A stretch of 64,000 bases of DNA from an uncultured Caulobacteraceae bacterium (GTDB taxonomy: Bacteria > Pseudomonadota > Alphaproteobacteria > Caulobacterales > Caulobacteraceae), in contig CAIQJF010000003.1 in assembly GCA_903872075.1 (NCBI GenBank), forward strand, positions 1 through 64,000, read 5' to 3'. The first letter of the stretch is position 1; the number at the start of each line of letters is the position of its first letter. The notes beneath the pieces are model-generated. The model saw nothing but the letters and a program-made list of their open reading frames with translations. It ran no database searches and was not told where the DNA came from. Position numbers and translations under genes: made by a program. Of this stretch, positions 24,746-34,644 are shown piece by piece.

Positions 24746-26659
24746 ATGAGCTACAAGGTTAAGCACTCCCCCGCCCCCGCCCCCGCGCCGGTCAATGTCG
24801 ACGCCCTGATCCTCGATGGCCTCACGGCCCATCAGGCCGGCCGTCTGACCGAAGCCGCCGATCTCTACGCCCGGGCGCTGAAAGCGCGGCCAGATCACGC
24901 CGACGCCCTGAACCTGGCCGGCGCCTGCGCCTTCGCCCAAGGGCAGACCGAGACGGCGATTCGTCTGATTTCCCGGGCCGTGGCGGTCCTGCCGACCCAT
25001 TTCGACGCCTATCTGAATCTCGCCGAGGCGCAGCGCAGCGCCGGACGCGCCCGCGACGCCATAGAGACCTGCCGCAAGGCCCTAGTGGGCAAACCCGATT
25101 TCGTGGACGCCCACGCCCGGCTGGCGACCCTGCTGGGCGAGAACGGCGCCTTCGACCAGGCGCTGGCCCACGCCAGTGTCGCGCTCGCGCTCGCCCCGGA
25201 CACCCTCGAGGCATTGTGCGGCAAGGCCCTGGCGCTACGACGCCTACAGCGAAACGTGGAGGCGGGAGCCGCCTATGCGCGCGCGGTGGACGTGGGGCCC
25301 GAAAACCTCGCCGCCCTGACCGGATGGGCCGCGATGCTGGCGCAGAACGACCAGATCGAGGAGGCCACGGCTCTCTACCGCCGCGCGGCGGCAGTCGCAC
25401 CGGGCGACGTATCGATCATCGGGGCCCTGGGCAGCGCGGTGGAACGCGGCGGCGACACAGCCGGTGCGATCGCCATCTTCGACAGCACGCTCGCGCAGGC
25501 GCCGGGATCGGCCGACATCGAACACCGCCGCGCGGCGGCGCTTCGCGACTCCGGCGATTTTGCCGGGGCGGAAGCCGGCTTCCGGCGTAGCATCGCTGCC
25601 GATCCGAACTTCGCACCGGCCATTCTCGCGCTGACGCGCATGAAACGCTTCGATTTCGACGCCGCCGAAGGCAAGCGACTGGGCCGGCTCATCGTCGATC
25701 AGGCACAGCCGCTTACGCACAAAGTCCAGGCCGCCTTCGCTCTCGCCGAACTGACCGACCGCGCCGGCGATCCGGACGGCGCCTTCCGGCGCTACGCCGA
25801 GGCGAACAAGCTACAGACCAGGTTCCACGCCGAGCGCGGCGAGCGGTTCGACGCACCAGGCCTTCGCGCCATGGTCGAGCGGACCGAAGCGCGCGTCGCG
25901 CAGGACTATCGCGAACACACAGCCGGCTGGGGCGATCCAACCGAGCAGCCCGTCTTCGTCGTCGGCCTGCCGCGGTCCGGCACAAGCCTGGTGGAGCAGA
26001 TCTGCGCCAGCCATTCGGAGGTCGTGGGCGCCGGCGAACTGACCGCGGTGCTGAATGCGGCGCGCCGGATCGCGGCCGCGAATGAGGGCCGCGAGTCCCT
26101 GGCGGACTGGACCCCGGAGGTCGCGCGGACAGAGGCTCAGCGACATGCACAGGCACTCCGAACACTCGGTCAGGGCGCCTCGCGGGTCGTGGACAAGACG
26201 CCGCTGAACGTCATGCGCCTGGGCCTCATCGGGGCGCTGTTCCCAAACGCCCGCATCATCTGGTGTCACCGCGATCCCCGGGACGTGGTCATCTCCAACC
26301 ACACCCTCTTTTTCGCACGCGGCAATACCTATTCCACGGACCTGGGCAACTGCGCCTATGCCGTGCGCCAGATCGAGCGCATGGGCGCGGCCTGGGAAAA
26401 ACATAGCCGCCTGCCGATCCTGCACGTAGCCTACGAGGACCTCGTCGCCGACCTCGATAGCCAGGTGCCGCGGATCATCGACTTTCTGGGCCTTCCGTGG
26501 GAGCCGGCCTGCCTGGACTTCCACATGACCGAGCGGCGGGTGGACACCCCCAGCAGCTGGCAGGTCCGCCAGCCGATCTATTCCAGCTCGATCGGCCGCT
26601 GGACCCGCTACGAAAAGCACCTCGGCCCGATGTTCGAGGCCCTCGCGGCGCCTCTGTAA
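24746..26659 (+). CDS. TPR-sulfotransferase 1
   Basis: 637 residues. About 380 N-terminal residues are tetratricopeptide repeats (for example HQAGRLTEAADLYARALKAR and AHASVALALAPDTLEALCGK). Then comes a PAPS-dependent sulfotransferase domain with the 5'-phosphosulfate loop VVGLPRSGTSLVEQI (Arg410) and the 3'-phosphate motif CHRDPRDVVISN (near 506-517). Glu431 in AGEL lies 21 residues after Arg410, the spacing I recall for the catalytic Glu of animal tyrosylprotein sulfotransferases. No signal peptide, so cytosolic unless recruited. ATG 24746 begins at MSYKVKH. Next to a tyrosine-rich PEP-CTERM gene. The acceptor (protein or polysaccharide) is unknown. Confidence 0.88.
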   Translation: MSYKVKHSPAPAPAPVNVDALILDGLTAHQAGRLTEAADLYARALKARPDHADALNLAGACAFAQGQTETAIRLISRAVAVLPTHFDAYLNLAEAQRSAGRARDAIETCRKALVGKPDFVDAHARLATLLGENGAFDQALAHASVALALAPDTLEALCGKALALRRLQRNVEAGAAYARAVDVGPENLAALTGWAAMLAQNDQIEEATALYRRAAAVAPGDVSIIGALGSAVERGGDTAGAIAIFDSTLAQAPGSADIEHRRAAALRDSGDFAGAEAGFRRSIAADPNFAPAILALTRMKRFDFDAAEGKRLGRLIVDQAQPLTHKVQAAFALAELTDRAGDPDGAFRRYAEANKLQTRFHAERGERFDAPGLRAMVERTEARVAQDYREHTAGWGDPTEQPVFVVGLPRSGTSLVEQICASHSEVVGAGELTAVLNAARRIAAANEGRESLADWTPEVARTEAQRHAQALRTLGQGASRVVDKTPLNVMRLGLIGALFPNARIIWCHRDPRDVVISNHTLFFARGNTYSTDLGNCAYAVRQIERMGAAWEKHSRLPILHVAYEDLVADLDSQVPRIIDFLGLPWEPACLDFHMTERRVDTPSSWQVRQPIYSSSIGRWTRYEKHLGPMFEALAAPL

Positions 26660-26671
26660 GGCCTGTGCCGG

Positions 26672-27334
26672 TCAGAGTTGGCCCGTAAGCACCCGCTCGT
26701 CGTTGAGCGCCCCGTCCTCCCACGCCAGGTATTCCGGCGTCTCCAGCAGGCGGTTGGCGTAGGCGCCGGCGGAGCCGTCGTCGCCGTGATCGGAGAGGTG
26801 GACGTGGTAGCTGCGGAAGCGCGAGGCGACTGGCGTGTAGAAGCCGTCGGCGATCGACCAGGCCTCGCCCAGCAGGAACGGCCCGCCGAAGCGCTTCAGC
26901 AGGTCGCGCCAGAGGGCGACGATACGGCGCACATTGTCTTCCGTCGCCGGCGTCAGGGTCGCGGCCTCAGAGCGGGTGAGATCCATGGGGCATTCCCCGC
27001 GCAGTGATGCGAAGCCGGAATGCATCTCCGCCGCCGCGGCCCGACCGGCGGCGCGGGCCGCGGGATCCGCGGGCCAGAGACCGGCGGCCGGGAATCGTTC
27101 GGCCAGATATTCGCTGATCGCCAGGCTGTCCCAGACCGTCACCGCGCCGTCTTTGAGCACGGGGACCATGCCCGTGGGCGAGCCCGCGGCCGTGGCGGCG
27201 ATCCGCACCTCCTCGCTGGTCTCGCGGCGCAGGCGGATCAGGGTTTCGGTGAACGGCGCGCCGGTGTGCTTCAAAACCAGCCACGGCCGCATCGACCAGC
27301 TCGACCAGACCTTGTCCCCGATGAGCAATTCCAT
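26672..27334 (-). CDS. Glutathione S-transferase family protein
   Basis: 220 residues. N-terminal thioredoxin-like domain with WSSWSMRPWLVLKHTG and the cis-Pro/SNAIL-like region GMVPVLKDGAVTVWDSLAISEYL, where D-S contacts the gamma-glutamyl group. The C-terminal helical domain has LLGEAWSIADGFYTPVASR. The SSWS motif at the start suggests a serine-type enzyme. Substrate unknown. Convergent with the sulfotransferase gene 12 bases away and divergent from the MFS gene. Confidence 0.9.
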   Translation of the reverse strand: MELLIGDKVWSSWSMRPWLVLKHTGAPFTETLIRLRRETSEEVRIAATAAGSPTGMVPVLKDGAVTVWDSLAISEYLAERFPAAGLWPADPAARAAGRAAAAEMHSGFASLRGECPMDLTRSEAATLTPATEDNVRRIVALWRDLLKRFGGPFLLGEAWSIADGFYTPVASRFRSYHVHLSDHGDDGSAGAYANRLLETPEYLAWEDGALNDERVLTGQL

Positions 27335-27432
27335 GATGGTCTGTCTCCAAGAGCAAAAGGGCGCGACCGCTACCCGGCCGACGCTCTAATATCGTGTTAA
27401 GCGTGTCAGTGCGCGTTCGGGGAGGCGTTTCG

Positions 27433-28962
27433 ATGACAGACATGACCGCGGCGGAGTCCGCTCCGGCGGCCAAGGCGCCTCTGTTCAGTAACGGCTACAA
27501 GAGTCTCGTGCTGAGCTTCCTGCTGGCGGCCTATACCTTCAACTTCATCGACCGGACGATCATCGCCACCATCGGCCAGGCCATCAAGGTCGACCTGAAG
27601 ATCACGGACACCCAGCTCGGCCTGCTCGGCGGCCTGTCGTTCGCCGTGCTCTACACTCTGCTGGGGATTCCGATCGCGCGCTTCGCCGAGCGCTGGAACC
27701 GCGTCTCGATCATATCCATGGCTCTGGTGGTGTGGTCCGGCTTCACCGTCGCCTGCGGTTTCGCCGGCAACTTCATGTCGCTGCTGATCATGCGCGTCGG
27801 CGTGGGGATCGGCGAGGCCGGCTGCTCGCCGCCCTCACACTCCCTGATCTCCGACTATTTCGAACCCAAGCGCCGGGCGACGGCCCTGTCGATCTACGCC
27901 TTCGGAATCCCGCTCGGGAGCATGATCGGCGCCGTAGCCGGGGGCTGGCTGGCCAAGACCTTCGGCTGGCGGGTCGCCTTCATGGCCGTGGGCGCGCCGG
28001 GGCTGATCCTGGCCCTGCTCGTTCGCCTGCTGATCAAGGAGCCGCCCCGCGGCCACTCCGACCCCGCCCAGCGCGCCGCGCCGGTCCCGGCCGCCACTGA
28101 CGCGGCGCCCGCGGGCCCGACCTTGCTGGGGGAACTCAAGGAGCTTTGGGCTGTCACCGGCAATCTGTTCAGTCACTGGCCGGTCGCGAACATGATCCTT
28201 GGCCTGACCATGACCTCCTTCGCCGGCTATGGCATCGGCCAGTTCTCCTCGGCCTATTTCATCCGCGACTTCGGCCTCGACTACGCCACCGTGGGTCTCG
28301 TGTTCGGCCTGATCGGCGGATTCTCCTCCGGTCTTGGGACTCTGGCCGGGGGCCTGGTGAGCGACTGGGCGAGCAAGCATCACGAGCGCTGGTACGCCCT
28401 GACTCCCGCCATCGGCCTGGTCATCGCCGCGCCGATCTATGTGCTGGCCTATCGGGCGCCCGACTGGAAGGTCGCGGCCATGATCCTGCTGATCCCGGGG
28501 CTGTTCCACTACACCTACCTGGGCCCCACCTTCGCCGTGGTGCAGAACGTGGTGGAGACCCGGCGGCGGGCGACCGCCTCGGCGGTGATGCTGCTCTGCG
28601 CCAACCTGATCGCCCTGGGCGGCGGACCTCTGTTCACAGGCTGGATCATCGATCTGTTCGCCCAGTTCAACTTCACCCACGCGGGCGAGCGCCACATCCT
28701 GCCGGCTCTGCAAGGCATGTTCGGCCAGCCGCAGGCCAGCGAGCACTTCGCGGCGATCTGCCCCGGCGGGGCGGCCCCCAAGGGCGCGGCGGCGGGCCTG
28801 GCGGCGCGATGCCACGGAGCCCTGGTCTCGGCGACGCGCCAGGGCATCCTGGTGACCATGGTCTTCTACGTCTGGGGGGCCTTCCACTATCTGCTGGCGG
28901 CCTTCGGTCTGGCCGAACGGCTGACGGCGGTGGCGGCGGAACGAAAGGCGCAGGAGGCCTGA
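27433..28962 (+). CDS. MFS transporter (spinster-like)
   Basis: 509-residue inner-membrane transporter with about 12 hydrophobic segments. Major-facilitator motifs: FNFIDRTIIATIGQ in TM1, GIPIARFAERWNRV after TM2, RVGVGIGEAGCSPPSHSLI in TM4, FEPKRRATALSIYAFGIPLGS and EPPRGHSDPAQR in the central loop. This subgroup (spinster-like) is frequent in Caulobacterales and sphingomonads; substrates are mostly unknown. ATG 27433 replaces an upstream candidate at 27394. A GC-rich hairpin follows the gene. Confidence 0.9.
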   Translation: MTDMTAAESAPAAKAPLFSNGYKSLVLSFLLAAYTFNFIDRTIIATIGQAIKVDLKITDTQLGLLGGLSFAVLYTLLGIPIARFAERWNRVSIISMALVVWSGFTVACGFAGNFMSLLIMRVGVGIGEAGCSPPSHSLISDYFEPKRRATALSIYAFGIPLGSMIGAVAGGWLAKTFGWRVAFMAVGAPGLILALLVRLLIKEPPRGHSDPAQRAAPVPAATDAAPAGPTLLGELKELWAVTGNLFSHWPVANMILGLTMTSFAGYGIGQFSSAYFIRDFGLDYATVGLVFGLIGGFSSGLGTLAGGLVSDWASKHHERWYALTPAIGLVIAAPIYVLAYRAPDWKVAAMILLIPGLFHYTYLGPTFAVVQNVVETRRRATASAVMLLCANLIALGGGPLFTGWIIDLFAQFNFTHAGERHILPALQGMFGQPQASEHFAAICPGGAAPKGAAAGLAARCHGALVSATRQGILVTMVFYVWGAFHYLLAAFGLAERLTAVAAERKAQEA

Positions 28963-28982
28963 ACCCGGGCTAACACATCGTG

Positions 28983-29005
28983 CGCCTCCCCTTCTGCGGG
29001 AGGCG
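28983..29005 (+). terminator. GC-rich hairpin after the MFS gene
   Basis: CGCCTCCC (28983-28990) and GGGAGGCG (28998-29005) are perfect arms around CTTCTGC, 20 bases after the stop. No T-tract. A second small hairpin CCCGGCTTCGCCGGG follows near 29063. The same CCTCCC/GGGAGG style occurs at 20203, 42790 and 45514. Confidence 0.45.
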
Positions 29006-29144
29006 TAACCTAAGGTGACGCAGGGGGCGGCGCAGCGGAGATTTAGCCCTACGAGCCCCATCCCCGGCTTCGCCGGGACTTCCCCCAAATGGCTGAAGAG
29101 AGGCGTCGGGACCGGATTCGTGGCTCTGAAGCCTGAACGCCGGC

Positions 29145-29462
29145 CTAGTTGCCGGCTTCGATCTGGCCGCGGGCGATGGCCAGGAATTCGTCCATCTTGG
29201 CGCGAATCTCGCTCTGGGAGACGGTCAGGCCGGCGCCGATGAGATCCTGGGTGATCTTGCGCAGCACGTCCTCGTCACCGGGCTGCTCGATATCGGACTT
29301 CACCACCGCGCGCGCATAATCGTCGACATTTTCCAGACCCATTTTGCGGGCCGCCCATTCGCCGAGCATGCGATTGCGGCGGGCGGCGGCGCGGAACTCC
29401 TGCTCCTGATCGTGGGCGAACTTGCCCTCGAACCCCTGCTCACGATCGCTGAAACTACTCAT
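29145..29462 (-). CDS. DUF1476 protein: ATPase inhibitor subunit zeta
   Basis: 105-residue four-helix protein of the DUF1476 family, known in Paracoccus as the zeta subunit that inhibits the F1 ATPase. Recognisable by the start SSFSDREQGFEGKFAHDQEQ, the core RRNRMLGEWAARKMGL, then VVKSDIEQPGDEDVLRKITQD and SQSEIRAKMDEFLAIA. ATG 29462 begins the conserved region; the frame runs upstream without homology. It lies near purC, as in many alphaproteobacteria, here separated by the channel gene. Confidence 0.92.
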   Translation of the reverse strand: MSSFSDREQGFEGKFAHDQEQEFRAAARRNRMLGEWAARKMGLENVDDYARAVVKSDIEQPGDEDVLRKITQDLIGAGLTVSQSEIRAKMDEFLAIARGQIEAGN

Positions 29463-29541
29463 GCACATCCTACTCCCAGTCCGGCGCGGGTCATAACGCG
29501 CCTTCATCATGGCGGCAATCGCCACGGCGGGCGGTGGCCTT

Positions 29542-30420
29542 TCACACCGTGTCGTGAAAGCGTCTGAAATCAATCGTTCTCGCGCCATCTGGTTCCTGGG
29601 AAAAGATGTCGGCAAGGCGCCGGTCCCAGGCGATGTCATCAGGCATGTAGGACGTGCGGGCATGGATCGTCGTCACGAAGGTCTCGTCCAGCCCTTTCAT
29701 CACGACCAGAATTTCGGCCTTTCGCGTCAGAAGGGTTTCGCGGGTCTGGCCGTATAGCGGGCTGGTGTCGTCGATGGCGTGCATGACCTGCCATGTCAGA
29801 AAGAACAGAGGTGACTTCGATCGCAGCACTGGGAGTTCCTCGAATCGTCTGAGAACCACCCCCTCTTCCGTCACCACGTCCTGCACCAGGGTCAGGCTGA
29901 CCTCAGCCTCCACAACGACGTTCCGGCGCCGGTTAGCGGCCCGGAACATCAGGGTCGGCAGGCCGTTCATCGGCGTGACCACGGCCTGGCGCGAGAACAT
30001 GATCCGTGCGGTCGGCCGCGAGATGCGCGCGAATAACAGGCCGGTGGCCACGCCCAGGTTGAACAGTCCGATGAAGCTCTCCGCCGTGGCGATGCTGTTG
30101 GCCCAAAGGCTTCGCGGGAACATGGCGCCGTAGCCGAGCGACGCCAGGGTCTGAACCGAGAAGAAGAAGTCATCGAGAAACACGCCCGGCCGGGCATTGG
30201 CCACGCCAGTCGGGTCGAGCATGTAGAGAGCCGCAAACAGCGCGTTCACCGCCAGGAAGGCCGCGGCCATCACCGCGATGAACGCCCACAACGGCATGGT
30301 CAGGAGCCAATGGTAGGCGTCCCGCCAGCCGTCACGCGGCAGGCCGACGTAGGTCGCCGACCGCTCTCCCAGGCGTGGGTAGGGAACCACGGGCGCCGGC
30401 GGTTCAGTCTGTTCGCTCAT
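29542..30420 (-). CDS. KirBac-type inward-rectifier potassium channel
   Basis: 292 residues. Two transmembrane helices (LWAFIAVMAAAFLAVNALFA and a second near residues 112-132) flank a pore loop FFFSVQTLASLGYGAMFP. The cytoplasmic IRK immunoglobulin-like domain follows (NGLPTLMFRAANRRRNVVVE, SKSPLFFLTWQVMHAID, GLDETFVTTIHARTSY). The selectivity filter is SLGYG (94-98) rather than the usual TVGYG. Otherwise the length and order are typical. Divergent from purC and downstream neighbour of the ATPase inhibitor gene. Confidence 0.92.
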   Translation of the reverse strand: MSEQTEPPAPVVPYPRLGERSATYVGLPRDGWRDAYHWLLTMPLWAFIAVMAAAFLAVNALFAALYMLDPTGVANARPGVFLDDFFFSVQTLASLGYGAMFPRSLWANSIATAESFIGLFNLGVATGLLFARISRPTARIMFSRQAVVTPMNGLPTLMFRAANRRRNVVVEAEVSLTLVQDVVTEEGVVLRRFEELPVLRSKSPLFFLTWQVMHAIDDTSPLYGQTRETLLTRKAEILVVMKGLDETFVTTIHARTSYMPDDIAWDRRLADIFSQEPDGARTIDFRRFHDTV

Positions 30421-30463
30421 GAGCTGAACCTCTCTGTTGCGCCGGCGAAGGGCAAGGCCGTGT

Positions 30464-30492
30464 TTGCGCCGAGGGCCGCCATCGGCTAATCT
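30464..30492 (+). promoter_or_regulatory. Predicted purC promoter
   Basis: TTGCGC (30464-30469), a 17-base spacer and TAATCT (30487-30492), giving a leader of about 110 bases before purC. The -35 form TTGCGC is plausible for the alphaproteobacterial main sigma factor. No PurR-like site was recognised. Confidence 0.5.
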
Positions 30493-30609
30493 GCCCCAGG
30501 CCCTGACGATGTCAGACGCGATCCAGGACAGATGCGCGCGCGGCGCCCACGCCCGCGCGCGTTTTGCATTTGGCGACCGCCCCTGGCCAGAGGAAGGCTT
30601 AAGACGACC

Positions 30610-31365
30610 ATGACCCGCCGCAAGAAGATCTACGAGGGCAAGGCCAAGATTCTCTATGAGGGCCCAGAGCCCGGCACCCTGATTCAGTATTTCAAGGACG
30701 ACGCCACCGCTTTCGACGGTACCAAAAAGGCCGTTCTTGAGGGCAAGGGCGTCATCAACAATCGCATCAGCGAATATGTGATGACCCGCCTCAACACGAT
30801 CGGCGTCCAGAACCACTTCATCCGCCGCCTGAACCTGCGCGAGCAGCTCATCAAGGAAGTGGAGATCATTCCGCTCGAAGTGGTGTGCCGCAACATCGCC
30901 GCGGGGTCGCTGACCCGCCGATTCGGCCTGCCCGAGGGCCAGGCCCTGCCGCGCTCGATCATCGAATTCTACCTCAAGGACGACAAGCTGGGCGACCCGA
31001 TGGTGGCCGAGGAGCACATCACCGCGTTCAACTGGGCCGCGACCCAGGAGATCGACGACATGATGGCCACCACCCTGCGGGTGAACGATTTCCTGACCGG
31101 CCTGTTCGGCGCGGTCGGCATCACCCTGGTGGACTTCAAGATCGAGTACGGCCGGATCTGGGAGAACGATTTCTCCCGGGTGATTCTCGCCGATGAGATC
31201 AGCCCGGACAGCTGCCGCCTGTGGGATTCGACCACCAACGAGAAGCTCGACAAGGACCGCTTCCGGCGGGACCTGGGCAATGTGATCGAGAGCTACACCG
31301 AGGTCGCCCGCCGTCTGGGGGTGATGAAGGAAATGCCGACCGTCATCCAGGGCGGGATTCAGTAG
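30610..31365 (+). CDS. purC: SAICAR synthase
   Basis: Phosphoribosylaminoimidazole-succinocarboxamide synthase, step 8 of purine synthesis (CAIR plus aspartate plus ATP). 251 residues. Motifs: [41 protein letters not shown] and [10 protein letters not shown] followed by [17 protein letters not shown] 30610 starts the conserved region; the longer frame from 30532 is discarded. First gene of the purC-S-Q-L cluster. Confidence 0.97.
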   Translation: MTRRKKIYEGKAKILYEGPEPGTLIQYFKDDATAFDGTKKAVLEGKGVINNRISEYVMTRLNTIGVQNHFIRRLNLREQLIKEVEIIPLEVVCRNIAAGSLTRRFGLPEGQALPRSIIEFYLKDDKLGDPMVAEEHITAFNWAATQEIDDMMATTLRVNDFLTGLFGAVGITLVDFKIEYGRIWENDFSRVILADEISPDSCRLWDSTTNEKLDKDRFRRDLGNVIESYTEVARRLGVMKEMPTVIQGGIQ

Positions 31366-31373
31366 AGGGCCCG

Positions 31374-31616
31374 ATGAAAGCCGTCGTCCATGTGTTCCTG
31401 AAACCGGGCGTCCTCGACGTCCAGGGCAAGGCCGTTCAGTCGGCTCTGCATGGCCTCGGCTGGGGCGACGTCGATCACGTCCGCGTAGGCCGGGTCATCG
31501 AGTTCGACCTGGCCGGCGAGGATGCGGCCGATGGCAAGGCGCGGGTCGAGGCCATGTGCCAGCGGCTACTGGCCAATCCGGTGATCGAGGGCTACCGCGT
31601 GGAGATCGCTCCGTGA
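31374..31616 (+). CDS. purS: FGAM synthase subunit PurS
   Basis: Small structural subunit that bridges PurQ and PurL in the three-part formylglycinamidine synthase. 80 residues with the standard [20 protein letters not shown] start and GRVIEFDL in the middle. ATG 31374 is 8 bases after the purC stop. Its stop overlaps purQ as GTGA, so the two are coupled. Confidence 0.95.
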   Translation: MKAVVHVFLKPGVLDVQGKAVQSALHGLGWGDVDHVRVGRVIEFDLAGEDAADGKARVEAMCQRLLANPVIEGYRVEIAP

Positions 31617-32275
31617 GAGCGGCGGTCGTCGTCTTCCCCGGCTCAAACTGCGATCGCGATTGCAAGGTCGCGCTCGAACGCTCCACCGGGGCGGACGTCA
31701 CCATGGTCTGGCACCAGGACACCGCCCTGCCCGCCGGTCTCGACCTGATCGTGCTGCCCGGCGGCTTCTCCTACGGCGACTATCTGCGCTGCGGCGCCAT
31801 GGCGGCCCTCTCGCCGGTGATGACCGAAGTGAAGGCGGCCGCCGAACGCGGCGTGGCCGTGGCCGGCATCTGCAATGGTTTCCAGATTCTGTGCGAGGTG
31901 GGTCTGCTGCCCGGCGCCCTGCTGCGCAACGCCGCCCTCCGCTATGTCTGCAAGCCCGTCGATCTGGATATCGTCAACACCCAGACCCGCTTCACCGCCG
32001 CGTTCGGCGGACGCCGCGAGGCGACGATGACGGTCGGCAATGGCGAGGGCAATTTCTTCGCCGACGAGGCCACCCTCGACCGGCTGGAGGGCGAGGGCCA
32101 GGTGGTGTTCCGGTACAAGCACAATCCCAACGGCTCATCGCGCGCCATCGCCGGCATCGTCAATCCGGCCGGCAACGTGCTGGGCCTCATGCCCCATCCC
32201 GACCGGGCCTTCGAACCGGCCCTCGGCTCGGCCGACGGCGCCCTGGTGTTCCAGAGCGTCATGGCCAGCGTCTGA
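31613..32275 (+). CDS. purQ: FGAM synthase glutaminase subunit PurQ
   Basis: Class I glutamine amidotransferase that feeds ammonia to PurL. 220 residues. It has [15 protein letters not shown] at the N-terminus, the oxyanion region [14 protein letters not shown], the nucleophile Cys in [10 protein letters not shown] and the His/Glu pair in [12 protein letters not shown]. Start GTG overlaps the purS stop, giving N-terminus [11 protein letters not shown]; an upstream ATG at 31556 lies inside purS and is not used. Confidence 0.96.
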   Translation: MRAAVVVFPGSNCDRDCKVALERSTGADVTMVWHQDTALPAGLDLIVLPGGFSYGDYLRCGAMAALSPVMTEVKAAAERGVAVAGICNGFQILCEVGLLPGALLRNAALRYVCKPVDLDIVNTQTRFTAAFGGRREATMTVGNGEGNFFADEATLDRLEGEGQVVFRYKHNPNGSSRAIAGIVNPAGNVLGLMPHPDRAFEPALGSADGALVFQSVMASV

Positions 32276-32324
32276 TCGCTCGTTCCGAAACCGCACCCCT
32301 CAGAAACGCCCTCAGAAATCGTCC

Positions 32325-34529
32325 ATGACCCAGTCCAGTTCCGCCGGTCTAGACGCCGCCCTCGCGAGCGGCCTGGCGGCCGATGAATACGCCCTGATCG
32401 TCAAGCGTCTGAACCGTGAACCCAACGCCGTGGAATTGGGCGTGTTCTCGGTGATGTGGTCGGAGCACTGCTCCTACAAATCCTCACGCCGCCACCTGGC
32501 GAAGTTTCCGACCTCCGGTCCGCGGGTCATCCAGGGCCCGGGTGAAAACGCCGGCGTCGTCGACATCGGCGACGGCCAAGCCGTGGTCTTCAAGATGGAG
32601 TCGCACAATCACCCGTCGTTCATCGAGCCCTATCAGGGCGCGGCGACGGGCGTTGGCGGGATCATGCGCGACGTGTTCACCATGGGCGCCAGGCCCGTGG
32701 CCCTGCTCAACGCCCTGCGATTCGGCGATCCGTCCCATCCCGGCACCCGCCGGCTGGTGGCGGGCGTCGTGGCCGGCATCGGCGGCTACGGCAACTGCGT
32801 GGGCGTGCCCACCGTGGCCGGCGAGACCAATTTCCACCGCGGCTATGACGGCAACATCCTGGTCAACGCCATGTGCGTGGGCCTCGCCGACAGCGACAAG
32901 ATCTTTTATTCGGCCGCCCCCGCGGCTGGCCTGCCCGTCGTCTATTTCGGCTCGAAGACCGGTCGCGACGGTATCCATGGCGCCACCATGGCCTCGGCGG
33001 AGTTCGATACGGACTCCGAGGCCAAGCGCCCCACCGTGCAGGTGGGCGATCCCTTCGCCGAGAAGCTGCTCATCGAGGCCACACTTGAACTGATGGCCTC
33101 CGGCGCCGTGGCGGCGATCCAGGACATGGGCGCCGCGGGCCTCACCTCCTCCTGCGTGGAAATGGCCGGCAAGGGCGCGGTCGGTGTCGAGCTCGATCTC
33201 GACGCCGTGCCCCAGCGCGAAGAGAACATGACCGCCTATGAGATGATGCTCTCCGAGAGCCAGGAGCGCATGCTAGCCATCCTCAAGCCGGGCCGTGAGG
33301 CCGACGGCCAGCGGATCTTCCAGAAGTGGGGACTCGACGCCGCCACCATCGGCCGGACGACCGACACCGGCCGGATTGTCCTGCGCCACCATGGTGAGAT
33401 CGTCTGCGACCTCCCCTTGGCTCCGCTCACCGAGGACGCACCCAACTACGACCGGCCCTGGACCGAGCCCGTACGCCAGCCGCATCTGGATCCCGCCCAC
33501 ATCCCTGCGCCCACCGACTGGGAAGCAGCGGTGCTGACGGTGATGTCCTGCCCGGACGTCGCCTCCAAGCGCTGGATCTGGGAACAATACGACCGCCACG
33601 TCATGGCCGACACGGTGGAGGATTCGGCCACCGGCGCCGACGCCGGAGTCGTACGCGTGCACGGCTCGGCGAAGGGCCTGGCCGTCACCAGCGACTGCAC
33701 GCCGAGGTATGTCTCCGCCGATCCTTATGAGGGCGGCAAACAGGCGGTGGCGGAAGCCTGGCGGAATCTGACGGCCGTGGGCGCCCTGCCGATCGCGATC
33801 ACGGACAATCTGAACTTCGGCAATCCCGAGCGCCCCGAGATCATGGGCCAGATCGTCAAGGCCATCGAGGGCATGGCCGAGGCCTGCCGCGCGCTGGATT
33901 TCCCGGTCGTGAGCGGCAATGTCAGCCTCTACAATGAGACCAATGGTGCGGCGATCCCGCCGACCCCGACCGTGGGCGCCGTGGGCCTGCTCGCCGACTA
34001 CGACAGGCGCGCCGGTTTCGGCACGGCGAAGACGGGCGACACCCTGCTGCTTCTCGGTGTCAGCCGCGGCGAACTGGGCTCAAGCCTCTATCTGCGCGAG
34101 TGCCTCGGCCGCGAGGACGGCGCTCCGCCGCCGGTCGATCTGACCGCCGAGCGCCGCAACGGTGATTTGGTGCGCAACCTGATCAGCGAAGGCGCAATTC
34201 AGGTGGTGCATGACCTTTCGGACGGCGGCCTGATCGCGGCCGCCGCCGAACTGGCCCTGGCCTCGGACGTCGGCGTGACCCTGGACGCCACCAGCGCCGC
34301 CCATGCCCACGCCTTCCTGTTCGGGGAGGACCAGGGCCGCTACCTCATCGCCACCGCCGCCCCTGACGCGATCATCGACCGGGCGCAGGCGTTCGGTGTG
34401 CCGGTGGCGACCGTGGGACACGCCGGCGGCGAAGCCTTCGTGTCGGGACCACTCTTCTCCATCCCGCTGGCGCGCCTGCGGGATGCGCACGAGGGTTGGA
34501 TGCCGGGCTACATGGACCGACCAGCCTAG
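32325..34529 (+). CDS. purL: FGAM synthase large subunit PurL (small form)
   Basis: ATP-dependent formylglycinamide ribonucleotide amidotransferase, step 4 of purine synthesis. 734 residues, the short PurL that needs PurS and PurQ. Motifs: [18 protein letters not shown], the substrate/ATP site [25 protein letters not shown] (opening residues), [29 protein letters not shown] and, in the second half, [14 protein letters not shown] and [13 protein letters not shown] 32325 begins [17 protein letters not shown]. Usually followed by bolA and grxD in relatives; here a large extra gene intervenes. Confidence 0.97.
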   Translation: MTQSSSAGLDAALASGLAADEYALIVKRLNREPNAVELGVFSVMWSEHCSYKSSRRHLAKFPTSGPRVIQGPGENAGVVDIGDGQAVVFKMESHNHPSFIEPYQGAATGVGGIMRDVFTMGARPVALLNALRFGDPSHPGTRRLVAGVVAGIGGYGNCVGVPTVAGETNFHRGYDGNILVNAMCVGLADSDKIFYSAAPAAGLPVVYFGSKTGRDGIHGATMASAEFDTDSEAKRPTVQVGDPFAEKLLIEATLELMASGAVAAIQDMGAAGLTSSCVEMAGKGAVGVELDLDAVPQREENMTAYEMMLSESQERMLAILKPGREADGQRIFQKWGLDAATIGRTTDTGRIVLRHHGEIVCDLPLAPLTEDAPNYDRPWTEPVRQPHLDPAHIPAPTDWEAAVLTVMSCPDVASKRWIWEQYDRHVMADTVEDSATGADAGVVRVHGSAKGLAVTSDCTPRYVSADPYEGGKQAVAEAWRNLTAVGALPIAITDNLNFGNPERPEIMGQIVKAIEGMAEACRALDFPVVSGNVSLYNETNGAAIPPTPTVGAVGLLADYDRRAGFGTAKTGDTLLLLGVSRGELGSSLYLRECLGREDGAPPPVDLTAERRNGDLVRNLISEGAIQVVHDLSDGGLIAAAAELALASDVGVTLDATSAAHAHAFLFGEDQGRYLIATAAPDAIIDRAQAFGVPVATVGHAGGEAFVSGPLFSIPLARLRDAHEGWMPGYMDRPA

Positions 34530-34644
34530 AGACCACGCGAATAAATCGATCCCAGGCTGGAACCCGGCGGCGCGTCCGGCGTTTTGGCATTTCGGGGCCC
34601 ATTTGGATGACCCGGATTCAACATCCGGCGTCATGGGGGGACCC

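Noticed and set aside
34303-34644. Upstream extension of the propeller-VWA frame into purL
   Set aside because: The first 114 codons overlap purL out of frame and look like an Arg/Ser/Pro-rich shadow; ATG 34645 with a G-rich ribosome site is the better start.
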